A stretch of DNA of 64,000 bases from Bufo bufo (lineage: Eukaryota; Chordata; Amphibia; Anura; Bufonidae): contig NC_053392.1 in assembly GCF_905171765.1 (NCBI RefSeq), positions 38,138,956 through 38,202,955 on the forward strand. The letters are read 5' to 3'. Shown in pieces: positions 11,690 through 22,610 of this stretch (position 1 is its first letter; every line of letters starts with the position of its first letter). The notes below the pieces were generated by a model. That model did not search any database, was not told the origin of the DNA, and saw nothing but the letters and a program-made list of their open reading frames with translations. Made by a program: the position numbers and the translations under genes.

Positions 11690-13375
11690 AGTGCACCAGC
11701 ACAGCATAGGTGCCTTTGTGACAGTCAAATACAAACTTTAAATACTGCACTAATATTCTGGGTTTAAAAAAAACTCCCAGTTTTGGCAATAACCTACATC
11801 TGGGGCGTTTGCAGCATTTGTCAGTGTGAAATACAAGCTTAAAATACTAGAATAATATTCTGTTATTTAAAAAAACACCCATTTTGAGCAAAATACTATA
11901 TCTGGGGACTTTGCAATATTTGACAGTGTAAAATACAAGCTTGAAATACTAGAATAATATTCTGTTATTTAAAAAAACACCCATTTTGGCCAAAATACTA
12001 AATTTGCGGCCTTTGCTTCATCTGTCAGTGTGAAATACAAGCGTTAGATACTGCTGTTATATTCTGCTATTAAAAAAACTCAAATTTTGGGCAAAATACT
12101 AAATTTGCGGCCTTTGCTGAATCTATTAGTGTAAAATACAAGCTTGAAATACTGCAATTATATTCTTGGTTTAAAAAAACACTCATTTTTGGCAATACCC
12201 TACATCTGGGGCCTTTGCTGCATTTTTCAGTGTGAAATGCAAGTGTTAGATACTGATGTTATATTCTGTTATTAAAAAATCACCCATTTTGGGCAAGATA
12301 CTATATTTGCAGCCTTTGCTGCATCTGTCAGTGTGAAATACAAGGTTGAAATACTGCAATAATATTCTGGGTTTAAAAAAATACCCAGTTTGGCAATACC
12401 CTACATCTGGGGCCTTTGCAGCATTTGTCAGTGTGAAATACAAGCTTGAAATACTGCCATAATATTCTGTTATTGAAAAAATATATATGTTGGTCAAAAT
12501 ACTACATTTCCGGCCTTTGATGCATCTGTCAGTGTGAAATACAAGCATTAAATACTGCAATAATATTCTGGGTTTAAAAAAACACAAATTTTTTGGCCAT
12601 ACCCTACATCTGGGGCCTTTGATGCATTTGTCAGTGTGAAATACAAGCGTTAGATACTGCTGTTATATTCTGTTATTAAAAAACACCCATTTTTGGCAAA
12701 ATACTAAGTTTGCGGCGTTTGCTGCATCTGTCAGTGTGAAATACAAGCTTGAAATACTGCAATAATATTCTGGGTTTAAAAAAAACACAAATTTTTGGCA
12801 ATAACCTACATCTGGAGCTTTGCAGCATTTGTCAGTGTGAAATACAAGCTTGAAATACTGCCATAATTTTCTGTTATTTAAAAAAATACCCATTTTGGGC
12901 AAAATACTAAATGTGCGGCCTTTGCTGCATCTGTCAGTGTGAAATACAAGCTTGAAATACTGCAATTATATTCTGGGTTTAAAAAAACACCAATTTATGG
13001 CAATACCCTACAAATGGGGCCTTTGCTACATTTGTCAGTGTGAAATACAAGCTTGAAATATTGCCATAATATTCTGTTATTTAAAAAAACACCCATTTTG
13101 GGCAAAATACTACATCTGCGGCCTTTGCTGCATCTGTCAGTGTTAAATACAAGAGTTAGATACTGCTGTTATATTCTGCTATTAAAAAAACACCCATTTT
13201 GGGCAAAATACAAAATTTGCAGCCTTTGCTGCATCTGTCATTGTGAAATACAAGCTTGAAAGACTGCAATTTGATTCTGGGTTTAAAAAACACACATTTT
13301 TGGCAATACCCTACATCTGGGGCCTTTGCTGCATTTGTCAGTGTGAAATACAAGCTTGAAATACTGCTATAATAG
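11690..13375 (+). repeat. 5' minisatellite of hAT-B1, part 1 (about 95-bp unit)
   Basis: About 17 units of roughly 95-100 bp. Core segments are GCATCTGTCAGTGTGAAATA, then CAAGCGTTAGATACTG or CAAGCTTGAAATACTGC, then ATATTCTG, a run of A, and CACCCATTTTGGGCAA. Two unit types (CGTTAGATACTGCTGTTAT and CTTGAAATACTGCAATAAT) tend to alternate, suggesting a higher-order dimer. Small reading frames here are by-products of the repetition. Confidence 0.9.
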
Positions 13376-14503
13376 TCTGAGAGCCATAGTTTTTTCAGTT
13401 TTTGGGCAAATATCTTGGCTAGGGTATGATTTTTGCGGGATGAGATGATGGTTTTATTGACACTATTTTGGGGTGCGTGTGACTTTTTGATCGCTTGCTA
13501 TTACACTGTTTGTGATGTAAGGTGACAATAAATAGCTTTTTTTACACCGTTTTTTATTTTATTTTTTTAATAGTATTCACCTGAGGGGTTAGATAATGTG
13601 ATATTTTTATAGAACAGGTTATTACGGATGCGGCGATACCTAATATGTATGCTTTTTTTTATTTATGTAGGTTTTAAACAATGATTTCATTTTTGAAACA
13701 AAAACTAAAAAATCATGTTTTAGTGTCTCTATTTTCTGAGAGCCATATTTTTTTCAGTTTTTGGGCGATTATCTAAGGTAGGGTCTCATTTTTTGCGGGA
13801 TGAGGTGACGGTTTGATTGGTACTATTTTGGCGTACATAAGACTTTTTTGATCACTTTTATTACCTTTTTTTGGAAGTAAGGTCGGCAAAATTTCTATTT
13901 CATCATAGTTTTTTATTTTTTATTTTTATGGCGTTCACCGTTCGGGTAAAGTAACATGACCGTTTTATAGATCAGGTCGTTATGGACGCGGTGATATCAA
14001 ACATGTGTAGGGAATTTTATTTTTTTCATTTTCAATCAGTGATAAATGTGTTTTTTGATTTTTACTTTTATTTCACTTTTTTTTAACTTTTTTTTGACCC
14101 AGACCCACTTGGTTGTTGAAGATCCAGTGTGTCTGATGTCTGTATAATACAGTACAGTACACTATATAGTGTACTGTACTGTATTTTCACTTTACAAAGT
14201 CTGATTAGACTTATGTCTTTAACAGAAGTCTAATCAGCACCATAGACAGCCTCTGATCACTACCATGGACAGCCGGACTCCTGTGAAGGCGTCCGGTTGC
14301 CATGGTACCCATCACTCGCTGCCACAACAGAGCAGTGGGTGATGGGGAGGGAGGGGGGCCCCCTCCCTTTCCCATCGGGGGCTGAAAAGGCACAGCAGCC
14401 CCCGATCGGAGAGGGAGGGAGCTCCCTCTTAACCTTTTCCATACAGCGGCCCCTACGGACCGCGGCATGGAAGGGTTAAACGCATGGCATCTGTGTCCTA
14501 ATC
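13376..14503. repeat. Dispersed repeat inserted in the hAT-B1 minisatellite
   Basis: The minisatellite breaks off near 13378 and resumes near 14497. The insert contains two diverged tandem halves (each starting CTGAGAGCCATA, about 13378 and 13737), a perfect dyad TACAGTACAGTACAC around 14148-14184 and a GC-rich tail (14230-14470) with a GCGGCCCC/ GGACCGC dyad. It has no transposase and no clear target duplication. It shares a block with bases 1-60. I cannot assign it to a class. Confidence 0.65.
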
Positions 14504-16470
14504 TGGGGCCTTTGCTGCATCTGTCAGTGTGAAATACAAGCGTTAGATACTGCTGTTATATTCTGTTATTAAAAAAACACCCATTTTGGGCAAGATACTA
14601 TATTTGTGAGCTTTGCTGCATTTAATACAAGCGTTAGATACTGCTGTTATATTCTGTTATTAAAAAAACACCCATTTTGGGCAATACCCTAAATCTGGGG
14701 CCTTTGCTGCATCTGTCAGTGTGAAATACAAGCGTTAGATACTGCTGTTATATTCTGTTATTAAAAAAAAACACCCATTTTGGGCAAGATACTATATTTG
14801 TGGGCTTTTCTGCATTCAATACAAGCGTTAGATACTGCTGTTATATTCTGTTAATAAAAAAACACCTATTTTGGGCAATACCCTAAATCTGGGGCCTTTG
14901 CTGCATTTGTATTTGTCAGTGTGAAATACAAGCATTAAATACTGCCATAATATTCAGTTATTTAAAAAAACACCCATTTTGGGCAAAATACTAAATTTGC
15001 GGCCATTGCTGAATCTGTCAGTGTGAAATACAAGCTTGAAATACTGCAATTTGATTCTGGGTTTAATAAAACACCCATTTTTGGCAATACCCTACATCTG
15101 GGGCCTTTGCTACATTTGTCAGTGTGAAATACAAGCTTGAAATACTACAATAATATTCTGGATTTAAAAAAACACCCATTTTTGGCAATACCCTACAACT
15201 GGGGCCTTTGCTGCATTTGTCAGTGTGAAATTCAAGCTTGAAATACTATAATATTTTGGGTTTAAAAAAACACCCATTTTTGGCAATACCCTACATCTGG
15301 GGCCATTGCTGCATTTTTCAGTGTGAAATACAAGCTTGAAATGCTGCAATAATATTCTGTTATGAAAAAATCACCCATTTTGGGCAAAATACTAAATTTG
15401 CGGCCTTTGCTGCATCTGTCAGTGTGAAATGCAAGCGTTAGATACTGATGTTATATGGGTGTTATTTAAAAAACACCCATTTTGGGCAATACTCTACATC
15501 TGGGGCCTTTGCTGCATCTGTCAGTGTGAAATACAAGGTTGAAATACTGCCATAATATACTGTTATTGAAAAAAAAACACATTTTGGTCAAAATACTAAA
15601 TTTGCGGTCTTTGCTGCATCTGTCAGTGTGAAATACAAGCGTTAAATACTGCAATATTATTCTGGGTTTCAAAAAAGACCCATTTTTGGCAATACCCTAC
15701 ATCTGGGGCCTTTTGTCAGTGTGAAATACAAGCTTGAAATACGGCAATAATATTCTGTTATTAAAAAAAACACCCATTTTGGGCAAAATACTAAATTTGC
15801 GGCCTTTGCTGCATCTGTCAGTGTGAAATACAAGCGTTAGATACTGCTGTTATATTCTGTTATTAAAAAAACACCCATTTTGGGCAAAATACTAAATTTG
15901 CGGCCTTTGCTGCATCTGTCAGTGTGAAATACAAGCTTGATATACTGCAATAATATTCTGGATTTAAAAAAATACCCAGTTTGGCAATACCCTACCCCTG
16001 GGGCCTTTGCAGCATTTGTCAGTGTGAAATACAAGCTTGAAATACTGCCATAATATTCTGTTATTGAAAAAAAAAAAACATTTTGGTCAAAATACTAAAT
16101 TTGCGGTCTTTGCTGCATCTGTCAGTGTTAAATACAAGCGTTAAATACTGCAATAATATTCTGGGTTTAAAAAAAGGTCCCATTTTTGGCAATACCCTTC
16201 ATCTGGGGTCTTTGCTGCATCTGTCAGAGTGAAATACAAGCTTAAAATACTGCAATAATATTCTGGTTTTAAAAAACACCCATTTTTGACAATAACCTAC
16301 ATCTAGGGCCTTTGTTGCATTTGTCTGTGTGAAATATAAGCTTGAAATACTGCCATAATATTCTGGGTTAAAATTTTGGTCAAGATACTATATTTGCGGC
16401 CTTTGCTGCATTTGTCACAGTAAAATACAAGCGTTAGATACTGCTGTTATATTCTGTTATTAAAAAAACA
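14504..16470 (+). repeat. 5' minisatellite of hAT-B1, part 2
   Basis: About 20 further units of the same 95-bp family continue up to the transposase start. Several units here are truncated (for example near 14610 and 14820, where the GTCAGTGTGAA block is missing), which indicates unequal exchange or slippage. The last unit runs into the codons of the transposase. Confidence 0.9.
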
Positions 16471-16503
16471 CCCATTTTGGGCAAGATCTTAAATTTGTGG
16501 AGA

Positions 16504-19500
16504 ATGAGGAGAGCGTCAAATAAGGGACGTGGCCCCGGTCAAGGTGCTGCTAGTGGAGCTCCTGTTACAGGGAGAGGAAGTGGTCAATCTGTGCCAGCTA
16601 CACGCACGAGTGAAACACCTTCTTCAGGTCCGAGTAGGCGACAGAGCCTTCAGCGTTATTTAATCGGGCCTAATGCAGCTCTACGAATGGTGAGGACAGA
16701 ACAAGTACAGGCGATAGTAGATTGGGTTGCTGACAGTGCCTCCAGTTCCTTCACATTGTCTCCCACCCAGTCTCCTGCTGAAAGATCAGAGTTGGCACCT
16801 GCAGCCTACGGCCATCAGTCTTTCACCTCACACCCTTGCAAATCATCCAAGCAGTCTGAGCCTCAAGTCATGCAGCAGTCTCTTCTGCTTTTTGATGACT
16901 CTGCTAGCAGAGTTTCCCAGGGCCATCCACATAGCCCTGCCCCAGAAGTGGAAGAGATTGAGTGCACCGATGCCCAACTACTTATGTTTCAAGATGAGTA
17001 CATGGGAGGACCATCGCAGCATGTCTCGGATGATGACGAAACACAGGTGCCAACTGCTGTGGCTTTCGAAAGTGTGCAGACCGACAAGGAGGGCAGGGGT
17101 GAAGACTGGGTGGAAGATGATGTGGAGGACGATGAGGTCCTCGACCCCACATGGAATCACGGTCATGCGAGTGACCTGTGTAGTTCAGAGGAAGAGGCGG
17201 TGGTCGCACAGAGCCACCAGCACAGCAAAAGAGGGAGCAGGGTGCAAAAGCAGAGCGGCCGTCCCCTAGACATTAAGCCTGCTACTGCCCAATGCAACAA
17301 GGGACCGAGCACACCAAAGCCAGCTCTAAGGCATTCCCTGGCGTGGCAGTTTTTTACATAATGTGCTGATGTTAAGACATGAATGGTTTGCACGCTGTGC
17401 AATCAGAGCCTGAAGCGAGGCATGAACGTTCTCAACCTGAGCACAACCTGCATGACCAGGCATCTAAGTGCAAAGCACGAGCTGCAGTGGAGTAGACACC
17501 TCAAAAACCAAGAAAGGTCTCTGGCTCCTCCTGCTTCCTCTTCTGCTGCAGTCTCGGCCTCTTCATCCACCTCTGGAGTGACAGTGGCACCTGCCACCTC
17601 GCAAACAGAGGATCTGCCAGCAACACCACCACCTTAGTCACCAAGCATCTCCACAATGTCCTATGGAAGCGTTCAGCTCTCTATCTCCCAAACACTGGAG
17701 AGGAAGAGGAAGTACCACCCTACCCACTCGCGATCCCTGGCCCGGAATTCCAGCATTTCAAAATTACTGGCCTTTGAAATGCTGTTATTCCGTCTGGTGG
17801 AAACTGAGAGATTTAAAAGCCTTATGGCAGTGGCTGTCCCACAGTACGTCGTGCCCAGCCGCCATTACTTTTTCAGGCGAGCCATCCCTTCCCTGCACAA
17901 CCAAGTGGGGGACAAAATCAGGTGTGCACTGAGCAACGCCATCTGTGGCAAGGTCCACCTAACTACAGATACGCGGACCAGTAAGCACGGTCAGGGATGT
18001 TATATCTCCCTAACAGCACAATGGGTAAATGCAGTGGCGGCTGAGCCTGAGGCGGATAGCAGTTTTGCGCATGTCCTTCCACCAGCGAGTATTGCAGGAC
18101 GCTTCTCTTTGCCTCCTGTTGCTTTCTCTTCCTACTCCGCTTCCTCATCCTCTACCGCCTCCTCATCCGGTCAGCGTAACACCTTCACCACCAACTTCAG
18201 CACAGCCAGGGATAAACGACAGCAGGCAGTTTTGAAACTTATCTATTTGGGGGACAACCCCACACCGTGCAGGAGCTGTGGACGGGCCTTGAACAACAGA
18301 CAGATAAGTGGTTGGTGCCAGTGAGCCTCAAACCCGGCCTGGTGGTGTGCGATAATGGGCAAAATCTCGTAGCAGCTCTGGGCCTAGCCGGTTTGACGCT
18401 CTTCCCTTGCCTGGCGCATGTGCTGAATTTGGTGGTGCAGAAATTCCTTAAAAATTACCCAAATATGTCAGAGCTGCTGCAGACAGTGCGAGCCGTCTGT
18501 GCGCGCTTTCGGCGTTCTCACCCTGCTCGCCTGTCAGTGCTGCAGCATAACTTCGGCCTTCCCGCTCACCGCTTCATATGCGACGTGCCCACAAGGTGGA
18601 ACTCTACCTTGCACATGCTGGCCAGACTTGTTAGCAGCAGCAGGCGATAGTGGAGATTCAGCTGCAGCACGCACGGGGAGTCACTCTGCGTAACAGCACC
18701 ACTTCACCACGAATGAGTGGGCATCCATGTGAGACCTGTGTTCCTTGTTGCGCTGTTTCGAGTACTCCACCAACATGCCCAGGGCCGATGACGTCGTTCT
18801 CAGCGTTACTGTCCCACTTCTATGCCTCCTTTAAAAAACTCTTCGGGCGATAATGGAAGAGGATGTGGCACAGAAGAAGGAGGAGGAGGGATCATTTCCA
18901 AGGGTTTCAGGCCAGTCATTCACAAGTGGCTCAGAGGGTGGGTTCCTGCACCCACATACGCCAGGTACACAATTGTCCAGCCAGGGCACAGTTCTGGAGG
19001 ATGATGAGGTGGAGGATGAGGAGATGGAGGTGGAGGAACCGTGTTCACAGCAGGGTGGCACCCAAACCAGCTCATGGCCATCACTGGTGCGTGGTTGGGG
19101 GGATACAGAGGACACAGACGATACACCTCCCACAGAGGACAGATTGTCATTGCCTCTGGTCAGCCTGGCACACATGAGAAATTACATGCTGCAGTGTCTC
19201 CGAAACGACCGCCTAGTTGCCCACATTCTAACTTGTGCTGATTACTGGGTGGCCACGCTGCTGGATCCCCGTTACAAGGACAACGTACCGTCCTTAATTC
19301 CCTTAACTGGAGCGTGATCGTAAGATGCACGAGTACAAGCGCATGCTGATAGACGCGCTGCTTGTGGCATTCCCACCTGACAGCGGGGGCACAGTGGAAG
19401 CACAAGGCGAAGGCAAAGGAGGAGAAAGAGGTCGCCAACGCAGCTGGGGCACCACCAGAACCTCAGAAGGCAGGGTTAGCATGGCCAAAATGTGGAAAAG

Positions 19501-19843
19501 CTTTGTCAGCACGCCACAACAAACAGAACCACCAGCTGATTTCGAACGTCTTAACAGGAGGCAGCATTTCAGCAACATGGTGGAGCAGTATGTGTGCACA
19601 CTCCTACATGTACTGAGTGACGGGTCTGCCCCCTTCAACTTCTGGGTCTCCAAATTAGGCACATAGCCTAAGTTTACCCTTTACGCCTTGGACGTGCTGG
19701 CCTGCCCTGCAGCCAGTGTATTGTCTGAACGTGTGTTTAGCACGGCAGGGGGCGTCATCACAGCCAATGTGGACAAGCTCACGTTCATTAAAGTGAACCA
19801 GGCATGGATCCCACAGGACTTGTCCATACCTTGTGCAGAATAG
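16504..19843 (+). pseudogene. hAT transposase pseudogene (copy B1)
   Basis: Same architecture as A1: start MRRASNKGRGPGQG at 16504, acidic middle, BED finger (CTLCNQ at about 17395, TRHLSAKH at about 17455), first catalytic block LTTDTRTSKHGQG (about 17960, with Trp changed to Arg after the Asp-Thr), second block VVCDNGQNLVAAL (about 18340), Glu-rich linkers, and the hAT dimerisation segment up to the stop at 19841-19843. Breaks: an in-frame TAA at 17359-17361, a stop at 17635-17637, frameshifts near 18260, 18640, 18715 and 19310, a stop at 19664-19666, and a short deletion after GGVIT (about 19758) that removes residues present in A1. It is not functional. Confidence 0.88.
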
Positions 19844-19859
19844 ACATGTATACCGGCCT

Positions 19860-20124
19860 TACCCAGCCATTGTTATACTACAGTGCAATTGCTCATTGTT
19901 GTATTTTTTATATTTCCCACTCTTTTGGGGTGTACACTAATAAAAAATAAAAAAATTAAATTAAAACAAAAACCAGTGTTGGCTACCTCGTCCTCCTCCA
20001 CCGTCGCTTTACACCTACACCTCGACGTCCACCACTTCCTCAACCTCCTACTCCATATAGACCTCCACCTCATACATCAAGATTATTTTTTTTATTTGTA
20101 CGTATTTCATTTTATGTCATTTCA
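19860..20124 (+). other. 3' untranslated part of hAT-B1
   Basis: A CCTCCTCCACC / CACCTACACCTCGACG C-rich stretch with hexamer-like repeats (about 19985-20075) corresponds to the G-rich stretches on the minus strand of B3 (about 30470-30545) and A3 (about 39600-39690). It is therefore a conserved 3' feature of the family. A-rich runs precede it. No gene. Confidence 0.6.
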
Positions 20125-20525
20125 CTAATTTGTCTGTTACATTTTCGGGTGAAATTCACCAATTTTTGGCTGTGATATACCCCTGTACTACCTAGTAGAC
20201 AGGTAAACAAATTTCACTAATTTGTCTGTTACATTTTCGGGTGAAATTCACCATTTTTTGGCTGTGATATACCCCTGCTCTATCTAGTAGACAAGTAAAT
20301 AAATCTCACTAAATTGTCTGTTACATTCTAGGGTGAAATTCCCCAATATTTGGCTGTGATATTCCCCTGCTCTACCTAGTAGATAGGGAAATACATTTCA
20401 CTAAGTTGTCTGTTACATTGTTGGGTGACATTCACCAATTTTTGGCTGTGATATACCCCTGCTCTACATAGTGGACAAGAAAATACATTTTGCTAATTCG
20501 TCTGTTACATTGTTGGGTGACAAAT
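20125..20525 (+). repeat. 3' tandem array of hAT-B1, about 92-bp unit
   Basis: About four and a half units share TTTGTCTGTTACATT, GGGTGAAATTCACCA (a small dyad), TTTTTGGCTGTGATATACCCC and CTACCTAGTAGACA. The TTTTTGGC...ATACCCC core resembles the core of the 5' arrays, so it may derive from the same ancestral module. Confidence 0.8.
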
Positions 20526-20879
20526 GCTCATCTTTTGCGCTAGAAAGTACATTTGCGGCCTACACTGCATTTAGGACAGTACGAATCAGGTGAGACCAGA
20601 ATAAGTACAGACTATAGTAGATTGGGGGGGCTGACAGTGCCTACAGTTCATTCGCATTGTCTACCACCCAGTCCCCTGCTAAAAGATCAGAGTTGGCACC
20701 TACAGCCCATGGCCATCTGTTTTTCAACTCACCCCCTTACAAATCAGGCAAGCAGTCTGAGCCCCAAGTCATGCAGCAGTCTGTTATGCTTTTTGATGAC
20801 TCTGCTGGCAGGGTTTCCGTGGGCCCTACACATAGCCCTGCACCAGAAGTGGAAGAGATTGAGTGCATAGATGCCCAAC
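20526..20879 (+). pseudogene. Fragment of hAT transposase (copy B2)
   Basis: Bases 20580-20879 match the N-terminal third of the B1 transposase (compare 16700-16980): the block around SPAKRSELAPTAHGH and the segment PEVEEIECIDAQ just before the gap. The frame is broken (GGGGGG run near 20625). The fragment ends at the assembly gap, so its full extent is unknown. Confidence 0.75.
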
Positions 20880-20979
20880 NNNNNNNNNNNNNNNNNNNNN
20901 NNNNNNNNNNNNNNNNNNNNNNNNNNNNNNNNNNNNNNNNNNNNNNNNNNNNNNNNNNNNNNNNNNNNNNNNNNNNNNN
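20880..20979. other. Assembly gap, 100 N
   Basis: Exactly 100 consecutive N. This is the conventional filler for a gap of unknown size, so distances and adjacency across it are not reliable. Confidence 0.99.
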
Positions 20980-21550
20980 GTCGTGACCAGAAGCGCTGCC
21001 AGGTCTGCCGGCCTGGTCGGGCAGGGATTCTGAAGTCCGTAGTCAATGAGCAGGTCCGAGTATCGTAGTATTTGTGACCGTAGCCGGGAGACACGACTAC
21101 GCTGTTAACTGCCCGGCTGGGCATGGCGTGACTGGGACCTGCTGGGAGACTGAGGCCTGACCGGCCTAGCCTGTGACCGTGAAGTTGCCCTCCCCGGCTG
21201 TGTCTGAGTTGCGTGCGTGGCCGTGACGCCACCTCCCGCAGATATACCCACCCCGTGCCTGTGTTCAACGGGAGTGCGGCCGAGTCCGTGGATGTGACCG
21301 CCTCACCCCTGTAGTCCCGAGGGGACCCTGCATCGTGATTAGCGGTAACGGTACCCCTCCTGCAGCCGTGGTAGTATTGCTCACGAGTTGGTCGTCGTGA
21401 GGTTACTGCGTGCCGTTGTGGCCGGCCTTAATAATGAGTCTGTAGTCGTAACGGATTTGTGCCTGCAGTCGTGGCAGGGCTTTAGAGCGGGTCTGTTGTC
21501 GTGACAGACTGATGCCTGCAGTCGTGGCAGGACTTTATAATGTGTCTGTA
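20980..21550. other. GC-rich unclassified sequence after the gap
   Basis: Base composition changes abruptly from AT-rich to GC-rich. Toward the end there are short tandem repeats of GCCTGCAGTCGTGGCAGG and TGTAGTCGTAACGG type (about 21435-21545). There is no coding frame with recognisable similarity. It could be part of an LTR or of another repeat. Confidence 0.4.
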
Positions 21551-22592
21551 GTCTATAACTGTCACACAGCGCAAAAAAAAACAGGTCTCACATCTCTATT
21601 CAACCAAATCTGCACAGTTTTAGCTGGTCAAGTTATTTGTAGTGACCGTCAAAGCAGGCTTTTTGTTCTGGGTTGAAAAAGCATTCCAAAATTTGCCATT
21701 CTGAAAATAACTAGTTTGTGGTATTTGAGGCCTACTTGAAATCTATCCCAAAAAGAAAATCTTACATTGAAGTTATTGATAGTGTCATTCAGAAAAACCT
21801 AAGACACACGCTAGCCTGCTGATAGAAGTGTCATTCTGTGATTAAACCTATAACTGTCACACAGCGCAAAAAAAAACAGGTCTCACATCTCTATTCAACC
21901 AAATCTGCACAGTTTTAGCTGGTCAAGTTATTTGTAGTGACCGTCAAAGCAGACTTTTTGTTCTGGGTTGAAAAAGCATTCCCAAATTTGCCATTCTGAA
22001 AATAACTAGTTTGTGGTATTTCAGGCCTACTTGAAATCTATCCCAAAAAGAAAATCTTACATTGAAGTTATTGATAGTGTCATTCAGAAAAACCTAAGAC
22101 ACACGCTAGAGTGCTGATAGAAGTGTCATTCTGTGATTAAACCTATAACTATCACACAGCGCAAAAAAAAACAGGTCTCACATCTCTATTCAACCAAATC
22201 TGCACAGTTTTAGCTGGTCAAGTTATTTGTAGTGACCGTCAAAGCATACTTTTTGTTCTGGGTTGAAAAAGCATTCCCAAATTTGCCATTCTGAAAATAA
22301 CTAGTTTGTGGTATTTCAGGCCTACTTGAAATCTATCCCAAAAAGAAAATCTTACATTGAAGTTATTGATAGTGTCATTAAGAAAAACCTAAGACACACG
22401 CTAGCGTGCTGATAGAAGTGTCATTCTGTGATTAAACCTATAACTGTCACACAGCGCAAAAAAAAACAGGTCTCACATCTCTATTCAACCAAATCTGCAC
22501 AGTTTTAGCTGGTCAAGTTATTTGTAGTGACCGTCAAAGCAGACTTTTTGTTCTGGGTTGAAAAAGCATTCCCAAATTTGCCATTCTCAAAA
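21551..22592 (+). repeat. 5' tandem array of hAT-A2, exact 295-bp period
   Basis: Three and a half units. The landmark CACACAGCGCAAAAAAAAAC recurs with a 295-bp spacing (GTCAC/ATCAC at 21561, 21856, 22151 and 22446). In A1 the same sequence is present once, diverged, around 5240-5400, so a normally single segment of the 5' untranslated region has been amplified in A2. Units are nearly identical, which indicates recent amplification or homogenisation. Confidence 0.92.
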
Positions 22593-22610
22593 TCTTGGTG
22601 AACGGGAACA

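Larger units (their letters stand above)
11213..20525 (+). mobile_element. hAT DNA transposon copy B1, with giant 5' repeats
   Basis: The left end TAGGGTTGAGCGAACC is nearly identical to that of A1, and the same subterminal dyad and promoter follow. The 5' untranslated part is expanded to about 4.8 kb of tandem repeats (about 11690-16470), interrupted by an unrelated repeat at 13376-14503. The transposase pseudogene (16504-19843) is clearly related to but diverged from A1. After it come a C-rich 3' region and another tandem array (20125-20525). No right terminal inverted repeat is present, so the 3' end is lost or replaced at about 20525. Confidence 0.8.

Noticed and set aside
12246..13353. 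Small frames on both strands in the hAT-B1 minisatellite
   Set aside because: They repeat with the tandem unit and stop irregularly; no protein similarity.
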